A stretch of 64,000 bases of DNA from Pseudodesulfovibrio sp. (GCA_016342345.1 JAEINO010000015.1:1-64000), one strand, 5' to 3'. Positions 11,587 to 22,217 are shown, numbered from the stretch's first letter. Numbers and translations are program-made. The notes: generated from the sequence alone by a model not told the origin.

Positions 11587-13260
11587 ATGTACACTCTAAT
11601 GGCAATTGCGCCTATTCTAACGGTTTTCTTTTTCCTGGTAATTCTGCGCTGGCCTGCCAAAAAGGCCATGCCGTTGGCCCTGGTTGTGGCCACTGTCCTG
11701 TCGTATTTCGTCTGGCAGGTTTCCGGTACGATCATCGCTGCATCCATCGTTCAGGGTGTTGCCATTTGTTTGGCTATTTTGTGGATCGTTTTTGGCGCGC
11801 TACTCATGCTCAACACGCTAACCAACAGTGGAGCCATTGCAGCCATCCGCGCCGGTTTCATGGATATCACTCCTGATCGTCGCATCCAGGCCATGATCAT
11901 TGCATGGTGCTTCGGTGCCTTCATTGAGGGTGCAGCAGGCTTCGGTACTCCTGCCGCTGTTTGCGCTCCGCTGCTCATGGCATTGGGCTTTCCTGCCATG
12001 GGTGCTGTTACGGTTGCTCTGATCATTCAGTCCACCCCGGTAACTTTCGGTGCTGTCGGTACCCCCATCCTGCTCGGTGTCAAAACCGGCTTGGATAACC
12101 CGATAGTTCATGAAATTCTTGGCAGAAATGGCATCGCCTTCATGGATTACATCTATGAAATTGGTGCGACTGCTGCTTTGGTTCATGGTATCATCGGTAT
12201 CCTGATCCCGACCTTCCTGGCCGTCATCCTGACCCGCTTCTTCGGCAAGGAAAAATCTATCATGAAGGGCCTCGAAGTTCTGCCTTTCGGTATATTCGCA
12301 GGTCTGGCCTTTACTGTACCGTACTTTCTGGTTGCATGGTTCCTCGGACCAGAGTTCCCGTCATTGGTTGGTGGTCTTGTCGGTTTGACCTTGGTTACTC
12401 TTGCTGCCAAGCACAATTTCCTTACTCCCAAGACCACTTGGGATTTCGATGATCGCGAAAATTGGCCCAAGCATTGGATGGGCACTTGGGAACCGAAGTT
12501 TGCCAAGGCTCCCGAGCATATGACCCTGTTCAAGGCATGGTCTCCTTATATTCTGGTCGGCCTGTTTTTGGTCCTGTCCCGCAAGGTCGTCTGGATCAAG
12601 GCTGCTCTTACTTCCATTTCCATTCCTGTTACCGACGTGTTTGGTACCGGCATCGGGTATTCCATCAAGCCCCTGTATGTTCCCGGTTTCATTTTTGTAT
12701 GCGCCGTGGCATGCGCTTTCTTTATTCAGCGCATGAAGTTTGACGCACTCAAGGCTGCCGCTGGTAGTGCCTTCAAGACCACAGTGCAGGCTTCCTTTGC
12801 TCTTGGTTTTGCCATCCCGATGGTTCGTGTGTTCATCAACTCCGGTGAGAAGTTCAATACCTCTGGTTTGGCTTCCATGCCGCTCGAACTTGCCAACGGT
12901 GTCGCTGCTCTGGCTGGTACAGCCTGGACTGGGCTGGCTGCCGTTATTGGTGCCATGGGTGCCTTTATCGCTGGTTCGAACACCATCTCCAACATGATGT
13001 TCTCCCTGTTCCAGTTCGGTGTGGCTTCCCAGATCGATGTTCCGCAGTCCATCATCGTGGCCCTTCAGGCTGTTGGTGGTGCTGCAGGTAACATGATCAC
13101 CGTCCACAACGTCGTCGCCGCTGCTGCGGTTGTCGGTCTTATGGATCGTGAAGGCGAGATCATTCGCAAGACCCTTATTCCCCTGACGTACTATCTGATC
13201 ATGGCTGCCATCATTGGTGTAGTTCTGGTTGGTTCCGGTTGGGGAACTGTCCTTAAGTAG
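11587..13260 (+). CDS. lctP: L-lactate permease (LctP family)
   Basis: A 557-residue polytopic inner-membrane protein with about 13-14 hydrophobic segments. It has the conserved family blocks [16 protein letters not shown] (near 115), [12 protein letters not shown] (near 155) and, near the C terminus, [18 protein letters not shown] and [11 protein letters not shown]. It imports lactate, probably with protons, for the dehydrogenases encoded next. ATG 11587 follows TGAGGAGAAGGG. It sits inside the lactate operon between por and dld. Confidence 0.95.
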   Translation: MYTLMAIAPILTVFFFLVILRWPAKKAMPLALVVATVLSYFVWQVSGTIIAASIVQGVAICLAILWIVFGALLMLNTLTNSGAIAAIRAGFMDITPDRRIQAMIIAWCFGAFIEGAAGFGTPAAVCAPLLMALGFPAMGAVTVALIIQSTPVTFGAVGTPILLGVKTGLDNPIVHEILGRNGIAFMDYIYEIGATAALVHGIIGILIPTFLAVILTRFFGKEKSIMKGLEVLPFGIFAGLAFTVPYFLVAWFLGPEFPSLVGGLVGLTLVTLAAKHNFLTPKTTWDFDDRENWPKHWMGTWEPKFAKAPEHMTLFKAWSPYILVGLFLVLSRKVVWIKAALTSISIPVTDVFGTGIGYSIKPLYVPGFIFVCAVACAFFIQRMKFDALKAAAGSAFKTTVQASFALGFAIPMVRVFINSGEKFNTSGLASMPLELANGVAALAGTAWTGLAAVIGAMGAFIAGSNTISNMMFSLFQFGVASQIDVPQSIIVALQAVGGAAGNMITVHNVVAAAAVVGLMDREGEIIRKTLIPLTYYLIMAAIIGVVLVGSGWGTVLK

Positions 13261-13295
13261 TCGTTAACTGAAGTTACGCGAAAGTATGATATCAA

Positions 13296-13321
13296 GGGGG
13301 GGGAGTTTGTTCTCCCCTCCC
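13296..13321 (+). other. GC-rich hairpin between permease and dld
   Basis: A run of eight G ending GGGGAG (to 13305) pairs with CTCCCC (13312-13317) around a TTTGTT loop. No T tract follows on the plus strand. It may be an mRNA processing or stability element within the operon. Confidence 0.4.
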
Positions 13322-13352
13322 GATAAAAAAAGAAATTTCAAGGAGAATGGAA

Positions 13353-14732
13353 ATGGGTGCTGAAAAGCTCATCAAGGATTTCGAGGCCGCTGTTGGTGCC
13401 GACAATGTCATGACCAGCGAGACCGACCGACATGCATACTCTTATGATGCGGCAGTACTCGATTCCGTCATGCCCGCTATGGTGGTGCGCCCTGCAACCA
13501 GCGAAGCTCTGGGGCTGGCCACCAAACTGTGCAATGACAACGAACTGCCACTTACCGTGCGAGGTGCGGGTACTAATCTTTCCGGTGGGACCATTCCCCA
13601 TCCCGGTGGCGTTGTCGTTCTGACCAACGGTCTTAATCGTATTCTCGAAATCAATGAAGAAGACATGTATGCCGTGGTTGAACCCGGTGTGGTCACTGCA
13701 ACCTTTGCTGCCGAAGTTGCCAAGCGCGGTCTGTTCTACCCGCCCGATCCCGGTAGCCAGACCGTTTCCACGCTGGGTGGCAATGTGGCTGAAAACGCAG
13801 GCGGATTGCGCGGACTCAAATATGGGGTCACCAAGGACTATGTCATGGGCATGGATTTTTGGGATGTGAACGGTGAACTGATCAAGGCCGGTTCCAGAAC
13901 CGTCAAATGCGTTACCGGTTACAATCTGGCCGGGTTGATGATTGCCTCCGAAGGCACGCTTGGCGTGTTTGACAAGATCATCCTGAAGCTCATTCCTCCG
14001 GCACAGACTGCCAAGTCCATGATGGCGATTTTCCCGTCCATGAAGGCTGCTTCCGAGACGGTTGCCGCCATTATCGCCAACAAGATCGTTCCGGCCACTC
14101 TGGAGATGATGGACAATTTTACCATTCGTACTGTGGAGAATTTCAGGGGAGCCGGTTTGCCAGTTGATGCAGCGGCTCTGCTCCTTATCGAGGTGGATGG
14201 GCATCCTGGACAGGTTGCTGACGAGGCTGCCAAGGTCGAGGACATTTGCAGGAAGAACGGTGCGTCGGAAATCAAGGTTGCCAAGGATGCCGCGGAACGT
14301 GATGCGGTCTGGCAGGCTCGTCGTGACGCTCTGCCTGCCCTTGCCAAGCTCAGGCCGACATGTGTGCTTGAGGATGCAACCGTACCACGCTCCAAGATTC
14401 CGGCCATGATCGAGGTTCTGGATAATATCAGCAAGAAGTATGACCTGACCATTGGTACATTTGGTCACGCTGGCGATGGAAACCTGCATCCCACCATCCT
14501 GACTGACAAGCGAGACAAGAAGGAATGGGAACGTGTTGAACACGCCATTGACGAAATTTTCGATAGTGCGCTTGCACTGGGCGGAACCCTGTCCGGCGAG
14601 CATGGAATAGGCATTGCCAAGTCCAAGTATCTGGAAAAGGAAACCAGTCGTGCTACCATCGAATATTCCCGCCGCATGAAGTCTGTGCTTGATCCCAAGG
14701 GCATTCTCAATCCTGGCAAGATCATAGGATAG
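13353..14732 (+). CDS. dld: FAD-binding D-lactate/glycolate dehydrogenase subunit (GlcD-like)
   Basis: A 459-residue flavoprotein of the GlcD/D-lactate dehydrogenase family. The N-terminal FAD_binding_4 domain carries VRGAGTNLSGG and the phosphate-binding DPGSQTVSTLGGNVAENAGG. The C-terminal FAD-oxidase domain ends with FGHAGDGNLHPT and SGEHGIG, the substrate and metal histidines. It oxidises D-lactate or glycolate to the 2-oxoacid. An ATG lies two codons earlier (13347), but AAGGAG at 13340-13345 is 7 nt from 13353 and only 1 nt from 13347, so 13353 is preferred. The next gene encodes its likely iron-sulfur partner. Confidence 0.92.
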   Translation: MGAEKLIKDFEAAVGADNVMTSETDRHAYSYDAAVLDSVMPAMVVRPATSEALGLATKLCNDNELPLTVRGAGTNLSGGTIPHPGGVVVLTNGLNRILEINEEDMYAVVEPGVVTATFAAEVAKRGLFYPPDPGSQTVSTLGGNVAENAGGLRGLKYGVTKDYVMGMDFWDVNGELIKAGSRTVKCVTGYNLAGLMIASEGTLGVFDKIILKLIPPAQTAKSMMAIFPSMKAASETVAAIIANKIVPATLEMMDNFTIRTVENFRGAGLPVDAAALLLIEVDGHPGQVADEAAKVEDICRKNGASEIKVAKDAAERDAVWQARRDALPALAKLRPTCVLEDATVPRSKIPAMIEVLDNISKKYDLTIGTFGHAGDGNLHPTILTDKRDKKEWERVEHAIDEIFDSALALGGTLSGEHGIGIAKSKYLEKETSRATIEYSRRMKSVLDPKGILNPGKIIG

Positions 14733-14741
14733 GTGGCGAAA

Positions 14742-16040
14742 ATGGCTGATCTCCACAAACTCGCAGAAATGTTAAAGGAACTGGATGACCTTCTGGTTGG
14801 TTGCATGCGTTGCGGCATGTGCCAGGCGGTTTGTCCGGTCTTCGGTCAAACAGGCCTGGAAACCGACGTCACTCGTGGTAAGCTCGCTTTGCTGGACGGG
14901 TTGGCCAAGGAAATGCTTAAGGACCCTGAAGGCGTTAACGAGAAGCTGAACCGTTGTCTGCTGTGCGGCACCTGTGAGGCCAACTGTCCCAGCGGCGTCA
15001 AGATCATGGATATATTCCTGAAGGGCCGGGCCATCATGACTGGCTACTTCGGATTGACTCCGGTCAAGCAGGTCATTTTCCGTGGCATGTTGTCCAATCC
15101 CAAGCTGTTCAACGCCCTTACGGGCATGGGGTCCAAGTTCCAGGGGTTGCTCACCAAGAAGGTGGACGACATGCTTGGTTCTTCCTGTGCACGCTTCAAT
15201 TCTCCTGTCATAGGAGACAGGCATTTCAGTACACTGGCAAAGAAGCCCTTGCACAAGATCGTGCCGGAGATGAATACCCCGGCAGGCAAGAGTGGCCTCA
15301 AGGTCGCTTTCTATACCGGTTGCGTTATCGACAAGATTTATCCTCATGTGGGTGAGGCTGTGCTGGACGTATTGAATCGCAAGGGTGTGGGCGTTTATAT
15401 GCCCGCAAATCAGGCTTGCTGCGGCATTCCGGCTTTGTCCAGTGGCGATACCGAGACCTTTGACAAATTGGTTGTCCATAACATGAAGCTGTTTGCCGAA
15501 GGGGATTTCGATTACCTGATTACGGCGTGTGCCACATGTACGGCCACTTTGAAGGAACTTTGGCCCCGTATGTTCTCCGGTGATTCCGCTGTCAAATACG
15601 ATATTGGGAAACTTGAGAAAAAAGTCATGGATATCAGTCAATTCCTTGTTGACGTGTTACATGTGGAACCCATTGAAAAGACGTCTTGCGAATCCGTGAC
15701 ATACCATGACCCGTGCCATTTGAAGAATTCTCTCGGAATCATTTCTCAGCCAAGGGCCATGATTGCGGCAGCGGGCTGTGAGTTCAAGGAGATGACCGAA
15801 GCCGGTGTCTGCTGCGGATGCGGCGGCAGTTTCAATATAGCCCATTATGACATCTCCAAGAAAATAGGGGTCCGCAAGGCCGAAAATATCATGAATTCCG
15901 GCGCACAGACGCTGGCTACCAGTTGTCCTGCCTGCATGCTCCAGATTACGGACATGCTTTCGCAGAAAAAAGCCGGGATTGAAGTAAAACATGTGATCGA
16001 ACTTTATGCCGACCAGTTGTCCGGTCAGGATTCGAAGTAA
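14742..16040 (+). CDS. GlcF-like iron-sulfur/CCG-domain electron-transfer subunit
   Basis: A 432-residue protein that likely takes electrons from the flavoprotein encoded just upstream. Two 4Fe-4S motifs open the protein (CMRCGMCQAVCP near 24 and CLLCGTCEANCP near 72). Two cysteine-rich CCG domains follow, with CCGIPALS near 227 and CCGCGGSFN near 352, as in GlcF, LutA and HdrD. ATG 14742 is chosen, with AGGTGG upstream; a GTG at 14733 directly follows the dld stop. The electron acceptor (membrane quinone, Hdr-like complex or cytochrome) is not shown by sequence. Confidence 0.9.
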   Translation: MADLHKLAEMLKELDDLLVGCMRCGMCQAVCPVFGQTGLETDVTRGKLALLDGLAKEMLKDPEGVNEKLNRCLLCGTCEANCPSGVKIMDIFLKGRAIMTGYFGLTPVKQVIFRGMLSNPKLFNALTGMGSKFQGLLTKKVDDMLGSSCARFNSPVIGDRHFSTLAKKPLHKIVPEMNTPAGKSGLKVAFYTGCVIDKIYPHVGEAVLDVLNRKGVGVYMPANQACCGIPALSSGDTETFDKLVVHNMKLFAEGDFDYLITACATCTATLKELWPRMFSGDSAVKYDIGKLEKKVMDISQFLVDVLHVEPIEKTSCESVTYHDPCHLKNSLGIISQPRAMIAAAGCEFKEMTEAGVCCGCGGSFNIAHYDISKKIGVRKAENIMNSGAQTLATSCPACMLQITDMLSQKKAGIEVKHVIELYADQLSGQDSK

Positions 16041-16052
16041 AAGGAAAGCGCA

Positions 16053-18170
16053 ATGTCCAAGAATCTGTATGTGACCGCAACGGAAGAGCGCAGCGGAAAA
16101 TCTGCTGTCGTGCTTGGTGTGTTGCAGATGATCCTGAGGGAACTGAATAACGTTGCCATCTTCCGGCCCATAATCAATGATCCGGGCGAAGGAAATAAGG
16201 ATCATGACATCGAGTTGATGGTCGAGCATTTCAAACTCGCCATTCCGTATGGCGATACGTATGCCTATACCCTCAAACAGGCTCGAGAACTGATCAATTC
16301 CGGCCAGCACGCGCTTCTTCTTGAGAATATTCTCAACAAGTACAAGAGCCTTGAAGCCGACCATGACTTTGTTCTGTGTGTGGGAACCGATTTTAAGGGC
16401 AAGGACCCTGCCTTTGAGTTCGATATCAATGCGGACATTGCCGCCAACCTTGGCGCGCCGGTCCTGATGGTTTCGTCCGGGCGGGACAAGACACCCGAGG
16501 AAGTTGTCGCCCTTTCCCAGACAACCATCGACACCCTCGAAGAGAAGGGCGTTGAGCTGGTGGCCTGCATTGTCAACCGGGCACCTGAAGGCGTCACCGA
16601 AGAGATGGCGAGCCATATTAAGTGCAAGGTTCATTGCAAGGAACCCATGCCTGTTTATACCATCCCGGAGAACGAAGCTCTGGGCAAGCCCACCATCGGC
16701 GATGTCAAACGTTGGCTGAATGCCGAGGTCTTGTACGGGCACAGCGGGTTGAACGGGTTGGTGGACAACTATGTGGTCGCGGCCATGCAGATCGGCAATT
16801 TCCTGGAATACATCAAAAAAGGGAGCCTGATCATCACTCCCGGAGATCGGTCCGATATCATCCTGTCGAGCCTCGCTTCCCGGTTGTCCAGTGCATACCC
16901 GGACATCTCCGGCATCGTGCTTACCGGTGGCCTGCCCTTGTCCGTTAATGTTCACAAACTCATCGAGGGGTGGACTGGTGTTCCCGTGCCCGTGCTGTCC
17001 ACCAAGGGGCACACCTATCAGACTGTGCAGGAACTCAATCTTCTCTATGGTCGCATCGAGACACATGACGATCAGCGTATTGCCACGGCTCTCGGAGGAT
17101 TTTCCAAGCACGTCAACGAACAGGAACTTCGTGACAGGGTCATCAAGCAGCGTTCCACTCGTGTCACGCCCAAGATGTTTGAATATTCCCTGGTGGAAAA
17201 GGCATCCCGCGAGAAACAGCGCATAGTCCTGCCCGAAGGCTCTGGCGAGCGAATCCTCCGCGCTGCCGATATCCTGCTGCGTCGCGGTGTGGCCGACATT
17301 ATATTGCTTGGTCGTAATGACGAAATTCGGGCCAAGGCTTCTGCGTTTGGTGTGGACATTGCGGGGGCGCAGATCATTGATCCTGCCGAGTCCGATTTGC
17401 TGGACGCATTTGCCGAAGAGTATCTTGAGTTGCGCAAGCACAAGGGCATGATTGCGGAAATGGCCTGGGATCGCATGGCTGATCCTACCTATTTCGGAAC
17501 CATGATGGTGCACAAGGGCTTTGCTGATGGCATGGTTTCCGGTTCGGTGACCACCACGGCCCAGACCATTCGTCCGGCTTTCGAGTTCGTGAAGACCAAA
17601 CCCGGATATTCCACTGTGTCATCCGTGTTCCTGATGTGCCTTAAGGACCGTGTTCTGGTGTATGGCGACTGTGCCGTGAATACCAACCCCGATGCCAATC
17701 AACTGGCGCAGATAGCCATTAGTTCCGCAGAGACGGCCCGTATCTTTGGTATTGAGCCACGTGTGGCCATGCTGAGTTATTCCACAGGGGCTTCCGGCAA
17801 GGGCGAGGATGTGGAAAAGGTCGTTGAGGCCACTGCCATTGCCCAGAGTTTGATCAAGGAGCGGGGATTGGATATTCCCCTTGAGGGACCGCTTCAGTAT
17901 GACGCTGCCGTGGACCCTGATGTGGCTGCGGTCAAGTTGCCCGGTTCGTCTGTGGCCGGACAGGCCACTGTGTTCATTTTCCCGGATCTCAATACAGGAA
18001 ACAATACCTACAAGGCAGTGCAGCGTGCTGCAAACGCTGTTGCCATCGGCCCTGTTCTTCAGGGTTTGAATAAACCTGTCAACGATCTCTCGCGCGGTTG
18101 CACCGTGCCTGACATCGTCAATACCGTTGCCATTACCGCCATTCAGGCGTTGGCTGACAAGGGCAAATAA
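16053..18170 (+). CDS. pta: Phosphate acetyltransferase, long form
   Basis: A 705-residue cytoplasmic enzyme converting acetyl-CoA and phosphate to acetyl phosphate. The N-terminal half is the P-loop-like domain (MSKNLYVTATEERSGKSAV) joined to a DRTGG domain. The catalytic PTA_PTB domain runs from about 378 (EKASREKQRIVLPEGSGERI) to the end and includes GMVSGSVTTTAQTIRPAF and LQYDAAVDPDVAA. Length matches the E. coli-type long enzyme. It is followed two bases later by ackA. Together they yield ATP by substrate-level phosphorylation during lactate oxidation. Confidence 0.96.
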   Translation: MSKNLYVTATEERSGKSAVVLGVLQMILRELNNVAIFRPIINDPGEGNKDHDIELMVEHFKLAIPYGDTYAYTLKQARELINSGQHALLLENILNKYKSLEADHDFVLCVGTDFKGKDPAFEFDINADIAANLGAPVLMVSSGRDKTPEEVVALSQTTIDTLEEKGVELVACIVNRAPEGVTEEMASHIKCKVHCKEPMPVYTIPENEALGKPTIGDVKRWLNAEVLYGHSGLNGLVDNYVVAAMQIGNFLEYIKKGSLIITPGDRSDIILSSLASRLSSAYPDISGIVLTGGLPLSVNVHKLIEGWTGVPVPVLSTKGHTYQTVQELNLLYGRIETHDDQRIATALGGFSKHVNEQELRDRVIKQRSTRVTPKMFEYSLVEKASREKQRIVLPEGSGERILRAADILLRRGVADIILLGRNDEIRAKASAFGVDIAGAQIIDPAESDLLDAFAEEYLELRKHKGMIAEMAWDRMADPTYFGTMMVHKGFADGMVSGSVTTTAQTIRPAFEFVKTKPGYSTVSSVFLMCLKDRVLVYGDCAVNTNPDANQLAQIAISSAETARIFGIEPRVAMLSYSTGASGKGEDVEKVVEATAIAQSLIKERGLDIPLEGPLQYDAAVDPDVAAVKLPGSSVAGQATVFIFPDLNTGNNTYKAVQRAANAVAIGPVLQGLNKPVNDLSRGCTVPDIVNTVAITAIQALADKGK

Positions 18171-18172
18171 AC

Positions 18173-19384
18173 ATGAAAGTTCTGGTTATCAATTCCGGTA
18201 GTTCGTCCATCAAGTATCAACTGATCGACACGAAAACCGAGACTGTAATAGTCAATGGTCTGGTGGAGCGTATCGGTGAAGAAAAGGGCATCCTGACCAA
18301 CAAGACCTTTCCTGATACCGATGCGCAAACCGTCACCAAGATGGAGAAAACCATTGCGGATCATAACGCCGGAATGCGGTTGGCCATTGACCTGATCGTT
18401 GACCCGGAAAAGGGCGTGATCAAGGACAAGTCCGAGATCGACGCCGTGGGACATCGTGTCGTGCATGGAGGCGAGGGTTTTAGCGAACCGATCCTGATTA
18501 CGTCCGAGGTGATTTCGGCCATTGAGGACACCGTTCCTTTGGCACCTTTGCACAATCCAGGCAATCTGGATGGGATTCGCGTATCCATGGAGCTTTTTCC
18601 GGGAGTGCCGCAGGTGGTCGTTTTTGATACGGCCTTTCATCAGACCTTGCCTCCTCATGCCTATATGTATGCATTACCGTATGAACTGTACGAGAAGTAT
18701 CGTGTGCGCCGTTACGGTTTTCATGGCACTTCTCACAAGTTCGTGGCTAGTGAGTGTGCTCGCGTTATGGATAGGAATTTTGAGGAATTCAATTGTATCA
18801 CGATTCATCTTGGGAACGGGTGTTCCATGGCTGCCGTGGAAAACGGAAAAAGTGTGGACACCTCTTTTGGCCTGACACCTCTCGAAGGGCTTGTCATGGG
18901 CACCCGCTCTGGTGATGTTGACCCGGCGGTCTGCGCCTTCCTGCATCGCAACAAGGGCATGAGCGTCGAGGAAATCGATACCATGTTGAATAAGGAATCC
19001 GGTCTCAAGGGACTGTGCGGCATGAATGATATGCGTGACATTCACGCCGGGATCGCCAATGGCAACGAACGGGCCAAGCTCGCTTTGGATGTGCAGACCT
19101 ATCGCACCCGCAAATACATTGGTTCCTACATGGCCGTGCTTGGTCGTGTGGATGCCATTGTTTTTACGGCTGGTATCGGTGAAAATGACGATGTTGTCCG
19201 TCGTAAATCGGTCAAGGGGTTGGAATGCTTTGGCGTGAAGATTGATGAAGTGGTCAACGCACAACGTGTCAAGGAGCCCCTCAGAGTCAGCACTGACGAC
19301 AGTAGTGTGCAGATTTGGGTTATCCCGACTAATGAGGAGCTCGCCATTGCGCGTGCGACCAAATCTATCTTGAGTGAAAAATAA
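18173..19384 (+). CDS. ackA: Acetate kinase
   Basis: A 403-residue cytoplasmic enzyme making acetate and ATP from acetyl phosphate and ADP. It has the ASKHA-fold signatures VLVINSGSSSIKYQL at the N terminus, RRYGFHGTSHKFV in the middle, HLGNGCSMAA for phosphate binding and VFTAGIGENDDVVR near the C terminus. Length is normal for the family. The start lies two bases after the pta stop, with weak ribosome-site complementarity, so translational coupling is likely. Confidence 0.97.
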   Translation: MKVLVINSGSSSIKYQLIDTKTETVIVNGLVERIGEEKGILTNKTFPDTDAQTVTKMEKTIADHNAGMRLAIDLIVDPEKGVIKDKSEIDAVGHRVVHGGEGFSEPILITSEVISAIEDTVPLAPLHNPGNLDGIRVSMELFPGVPQVVVFDTAFHQTLPPHAYMYALPYELYEKYRVRRYGFHGTSHKFVASECARVMDRNFEEFNCITIHLGNGCSMAAVENGKSVDTSFGLTPLEGLVMGTRSGDVDPAVCAFLHRNKGMSVEEIDTMLNKESGLKGLCGMNDMRDIHAGIANGNERAKLALDVQTYRTRKYIGSYMAVLGRVDAIVFTAGIGENDDVVRRKSVKGLECFGVKIDEVVNAQRVKEPLRVSTDDSSVQIWVIPTNEELAIARATKSILSEK

Positions 19385-19440
19385 TAAGTTTCAATAGTTT
19401 TTTGTCCTCATGATTAAATACAACTAGCGGAGGTCGCAGT

Positions 19441-20067
19441 ATGTCTTCCAAAGAATCATTAAGTCAGACGTTTACCGAAAAAGCCAAGCTTGTCTCGGCG
19501 TTTGTGACTGAAATAGCAAGTGAAGAAGAGGCGTTGAGTCATGTTCTTGATTTGTGCGGAAAAAAGGAAGCATGTCAGCTTCTCGTTTCCGGGTGTGAAC
19601 GGGATTTGTCTGAAAAGGCAGAAAATCTGTGCGACGCCAAACAGTCCAAGATCATTGCCGCGCCCGGATTGAAAAAGGATTTGTACAAGAAGCTGGAAGC
19701 CAAGTGCAAGAAGTCCGGTTTCGAGTGTATTGATTCGGGATTGCGTGACCATCTGGCCGGGGTTGATATCGGGTTTACCTTTGCCGACTACGGCATTGCC
19801 GAAACCGGTACACTGATGATCGACTGTCCAAGTGAGGATTTGAGATTGGCGACCATGGTCAGTGAATATCATATATGCATCCTGCCCAAGTCCAAGATAA
19901 GGAAGGACAGTTACTCCATTGAAAAAATGATGCTCACCCGTATGAACAAGACACCAGATTACATGGCGTATGTAACGGGTGCGAGCCGGACTGCCGACAT
20001 TGAACGAGTCCTTGCCCTTGGCGTACATGGTCCGCTTGAATTGCACATATTGCTCCTGGAGGATTAG
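19441..20067 (+). CDS. LUD-domain protein, LutC/LldG-like lactate dehydrogenase subunit
   Basis: A 208-residue LUD-domain (YkgG/LutC) protein. The glycine-rich core GFTFADYGIAETGTLMID (about 115-135) and CILPKSKI are the family hallmarks. In Desulfovibrio a small LUD protein pairs with a large LUD/ferredoxin/CCG protein to form an L-lactate dehydrogenase (LldG with LldH). The next gene is exactly such a partner, starting 3 bp after this stop with its ribosome site inside this gene. GCGGAGG precedes the ATG. It carries no cysteine cluster motif. Confidence 0.85.
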   Translation: MSSKESLSQTFTEKAKLVSAFVTEIASEEEALSHVLDLCGKKEACQLLVSGCERDLSEKAENLCDAKQSKIIAAPGLKKDLYKKLEAKCKKSGFECIDSGLRDHLAGVDIGFTFADYGIAETGTLMIDCPSEDLRLATMVSEYHICILPKSKIRKDSYSIEKMMLTRMNKTPDYMAYVTGASRTADIERVLALGVHGPLELHILLLED

Positions 20068-20069
20068 TC

Positions 20070-22217
20070 ATGCAGAAAGCCAAGAATCTGAAAGAATATC
20101 GCGAGGAACTGCACGAGTCGCTGGACAATGATTTTCTGCGTACCACTCTTGATAATTTTGCCGTGGCCTATCGGGCCGGACGCGCCAATGCCTTCAAGGA
20201 CATTGACGTCAGGGCCTTGATTCGCGAAATAGCGGATTCCAAGGACGATGCGACCGCCCGGTTTGATGAACTGTACAAGCAGTTCAAGGCCAATGCCGAG
20301 GCTTCAGGTGCCCATGTTCATTTTGCCAAGGACGCAGATGAGGCCAATGCCATTATTGCCGGTATAGCCAAGGCCAGTGATTGCAAGAAGATCGTCAAGT
20401 CCAAGTCCATGACCGCTGAGGAAACGTTGCTCAATCACGCCCTTGAAGACGAGGGGCTGGAAGTGGTCGAGACTGATCTTGGCGAGTGGATTATTCAGCT
20501 TCGTCATGAAGGCCCGTCCCATATGGTCATGCCAGCCATTCATCTGTCCCGCTATCAGGTGGGAGATCTTTTTTCGGAAGTCACCGGCAAGAAGCAGGAC
20601 GCCGAGATCGAGAAGCTGGTCAAGGTGGCCCGCCGCGAACTGCGTCAGAAGTATGTCGAGGCTGACATGGGCATTACCGGAGCCAACTTTGCTGTGGCCG
20701 AGACCGGTGGTATCGGTCTGGTTACCAATGAGGGCAACGCCCGTCTGGTGACAACGCTGCCTCGCGTTCACGTTGCTCTCATGGGTATGGACAAAATCAT
20801 TCCCTCGTTGCATGACGCCCTGCGTATCCTGAAGGTTCTTCCTCGCAACGCGACAGGGCAGGCCATAACGTCCTATGTTACCTGGATTACCGGGGCCAAC
20901 GAATGTGCCACAGGAACGGACGGCAAGAAGGAAATTCATTACGTCATCATGGATAACGGGCGTAGCGAAATGTCCAAGGACCCGTTGTTCTCTCAGGTGA
21001 ACCGGTGTGTCCGTTGTGGTGCCTGTGCCAATGTCTGTCCTGTCTACCGATTGGTGGGCGGCCACAAGATGGGCCATATCTACATCGGTGCCATCGGGCT
21101 GATCCTGACATATTTCTTCCATGGCAAGGACAAGGCCAGGAATCTTATTCAGAACTGCATTAATTGTGAGGCATGCAAGGACGTTTGCGCTGGTGGTATT
21201 GATCTGCCGCGCCTGATCAAGGAAATTCACGCCAGAATTCAGGACGAGGAAGGGCATCCTCTGCCAAGCCTGCTGCTTTCCAAGGTGCTCAAGAATCGCA
21301 AGCTTTTCCATACGTTGCTCAGAACTGCCAAGTGGGCGCAGAAACCGGTTGAAAGTGAAGGTTTTATCCGTCATCTGCCCATGATTCTTGGCAAGGAGCA
21401 TGGTTTCAAGGCTCTGCCCGCCATTGCCGAGAAGCCGTTCCGTGACAGGTGGCCGGATATCCGTCCGAACATAGCCAATCCCAAGCATCGGGTGGCCTTG
21501 TTTTCCGGTTGTGTGCAGGATTTCGTCTATCCCGAGCAGATGGAAGCTGCGGTCAGGGTCTTTGAGGCCAACGACGTGTCCATGGAATATCCCATGGAGC
21601 AGTCCTGTTGCGGCCTTCCTGTTCAGATGATGGGTGAGATGAAGGCATCCCGTGATGTGGCCGTACAGAATCTCCGTGCTTTTGAAACAGGTGATTACGA
21701 CTATGTCATTACCTTGTGCGCTTCCTGTGCCGCGCATCTTAAGCATAACTATCCGAAATTGATGAAGGATAGTCCGAGTCTCACTCTCAAGGCTCAGCAG
21801 TTTGCGGACAAGGTCATAGATTATAGCTCTTTTGTGCATGATGTGCTCAAGGTGAAGGCTGAAGACTTCAAGAAGACGGATATCAAGGCGACCTATCATG
21901 CGCCGTGTCATCTTTGCCGCGGGCTGGATGTTCATGATGCTCCACGCGAACTTATCGAGACCGGTGGCATGGAATACGTCGAGTGCGACGAGGAAGAAGT
22001 CTGTTGCGGATTTGGCGGAACCTTTTCCATGAAATTCCCGGAATTGTCTTCCGAGCTTTTGCGCAAGAAGCTTGATAATGTGGAGGCAACCGGTGCCGAA
22101 GTGCTCCTGACTGATTGCCCTGGTTGTATCATGCAACTGCGCGGTGGTCTGAAGACCAAGGGGTCTTCCATTCAGGTTCGCCATGTGGCCGAGGTCCTGG
22201 CTGATAACAAAAAATAA
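20070..22217 (+). CDS. LUD + 4Fe-4S + CCG fusion, LldH-like L-lactate dehydrogenase subunit
   Basis: A 715-residue cytoplasmic iron-sulfur protein combining LutB and LutA functions. The LUD domain (about 70-300) includes GITGANFAVAETGGIGLVTN. Two 4Fe-4S motifs follow, CVRCGACANVCPVYRLVGG (near 312) and CINCEACKDVCAGGIDL (near 361). Two CCG domains end the protein (CCGLPVQM near 512 and CCGFGGTFS near 647). The fusion of LutA-type CCG repeats onto LutB matches the Desulfovibrio LldH type. It is the last gene of the lactate operon and is followed by a strong terminator. Confidence 0.88.
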   Translation: MQKAKNLKEYREELHESLDNDFLRTTLDNFAVAYRAGRANAFKDIDVRALIREIADSKDDATARFDELYKQFKANAEASGAHVHFAKDADEANAIIAGIAKASDCKKIVKSKSMTAEETLLNHALEDEGLEVVETDLGEWIIQLRHEGPSHMVMPAIHLSRYQVGDLFSEVTGKKQDAEIEKLVKVARRELRQKYVEADMGITGANFAVAETGGIGLVTNEGNARLVTTLPRVHVALMGMDKIIPSLHDALRILKVLPRNATGQAITSYVTWITGANECATGTDGKKEIHYVIMDNGRSEMSKDPLFSQVNRCVRCGACANVCPVYRLVGGHKMGHIYIGAIGLILTYFFHGKDKARNLIQNCINCEACKDVCAGGIDLPRLIKEIHARIQDEEGHPLPSLLLSKVLKNRKLFHTLLRTAKWAQKPVESEGFIRHLPMILGKEHGFKALPAIAEKPFRDRWPDIRPNIANPKHRVALFSGCVQDFVYPEQMEAAVRVFEANDVSMEYPMEQSCCGLPVQMMGEMKASRDVAVQNLRAFETGDYDYVITLCASCAAHLKHNYPKLMKDSPSLTLKAQQFADKVIDYSSFVHDVLKVKAEDFKKTDIKATYHAPCHLCRGLDVHDAPRELIETGGMEYVECDEEEVCCGFGGTFSMKFPELSSELLRKKLDNVEATGAEVLLTDCPGCIMQLRGGLKTKGSSIQVRHVAEVLADNKK

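Noticed and set aside
15657-17513. Long minus-strand open frame (618 codons) antisense to pta
   Set aside because: It lies wholly opposite the clear glcF-like and pta genes, has no domain signature or ribosome site, and its composition mirrors their codon use.
20304-22184. Long minus-strand open frame (626 codons) antisense to the LldH-like gene
   Set aside because: It is a shadow of a well-supported iron-sulfur gene, with no recognisable motif.
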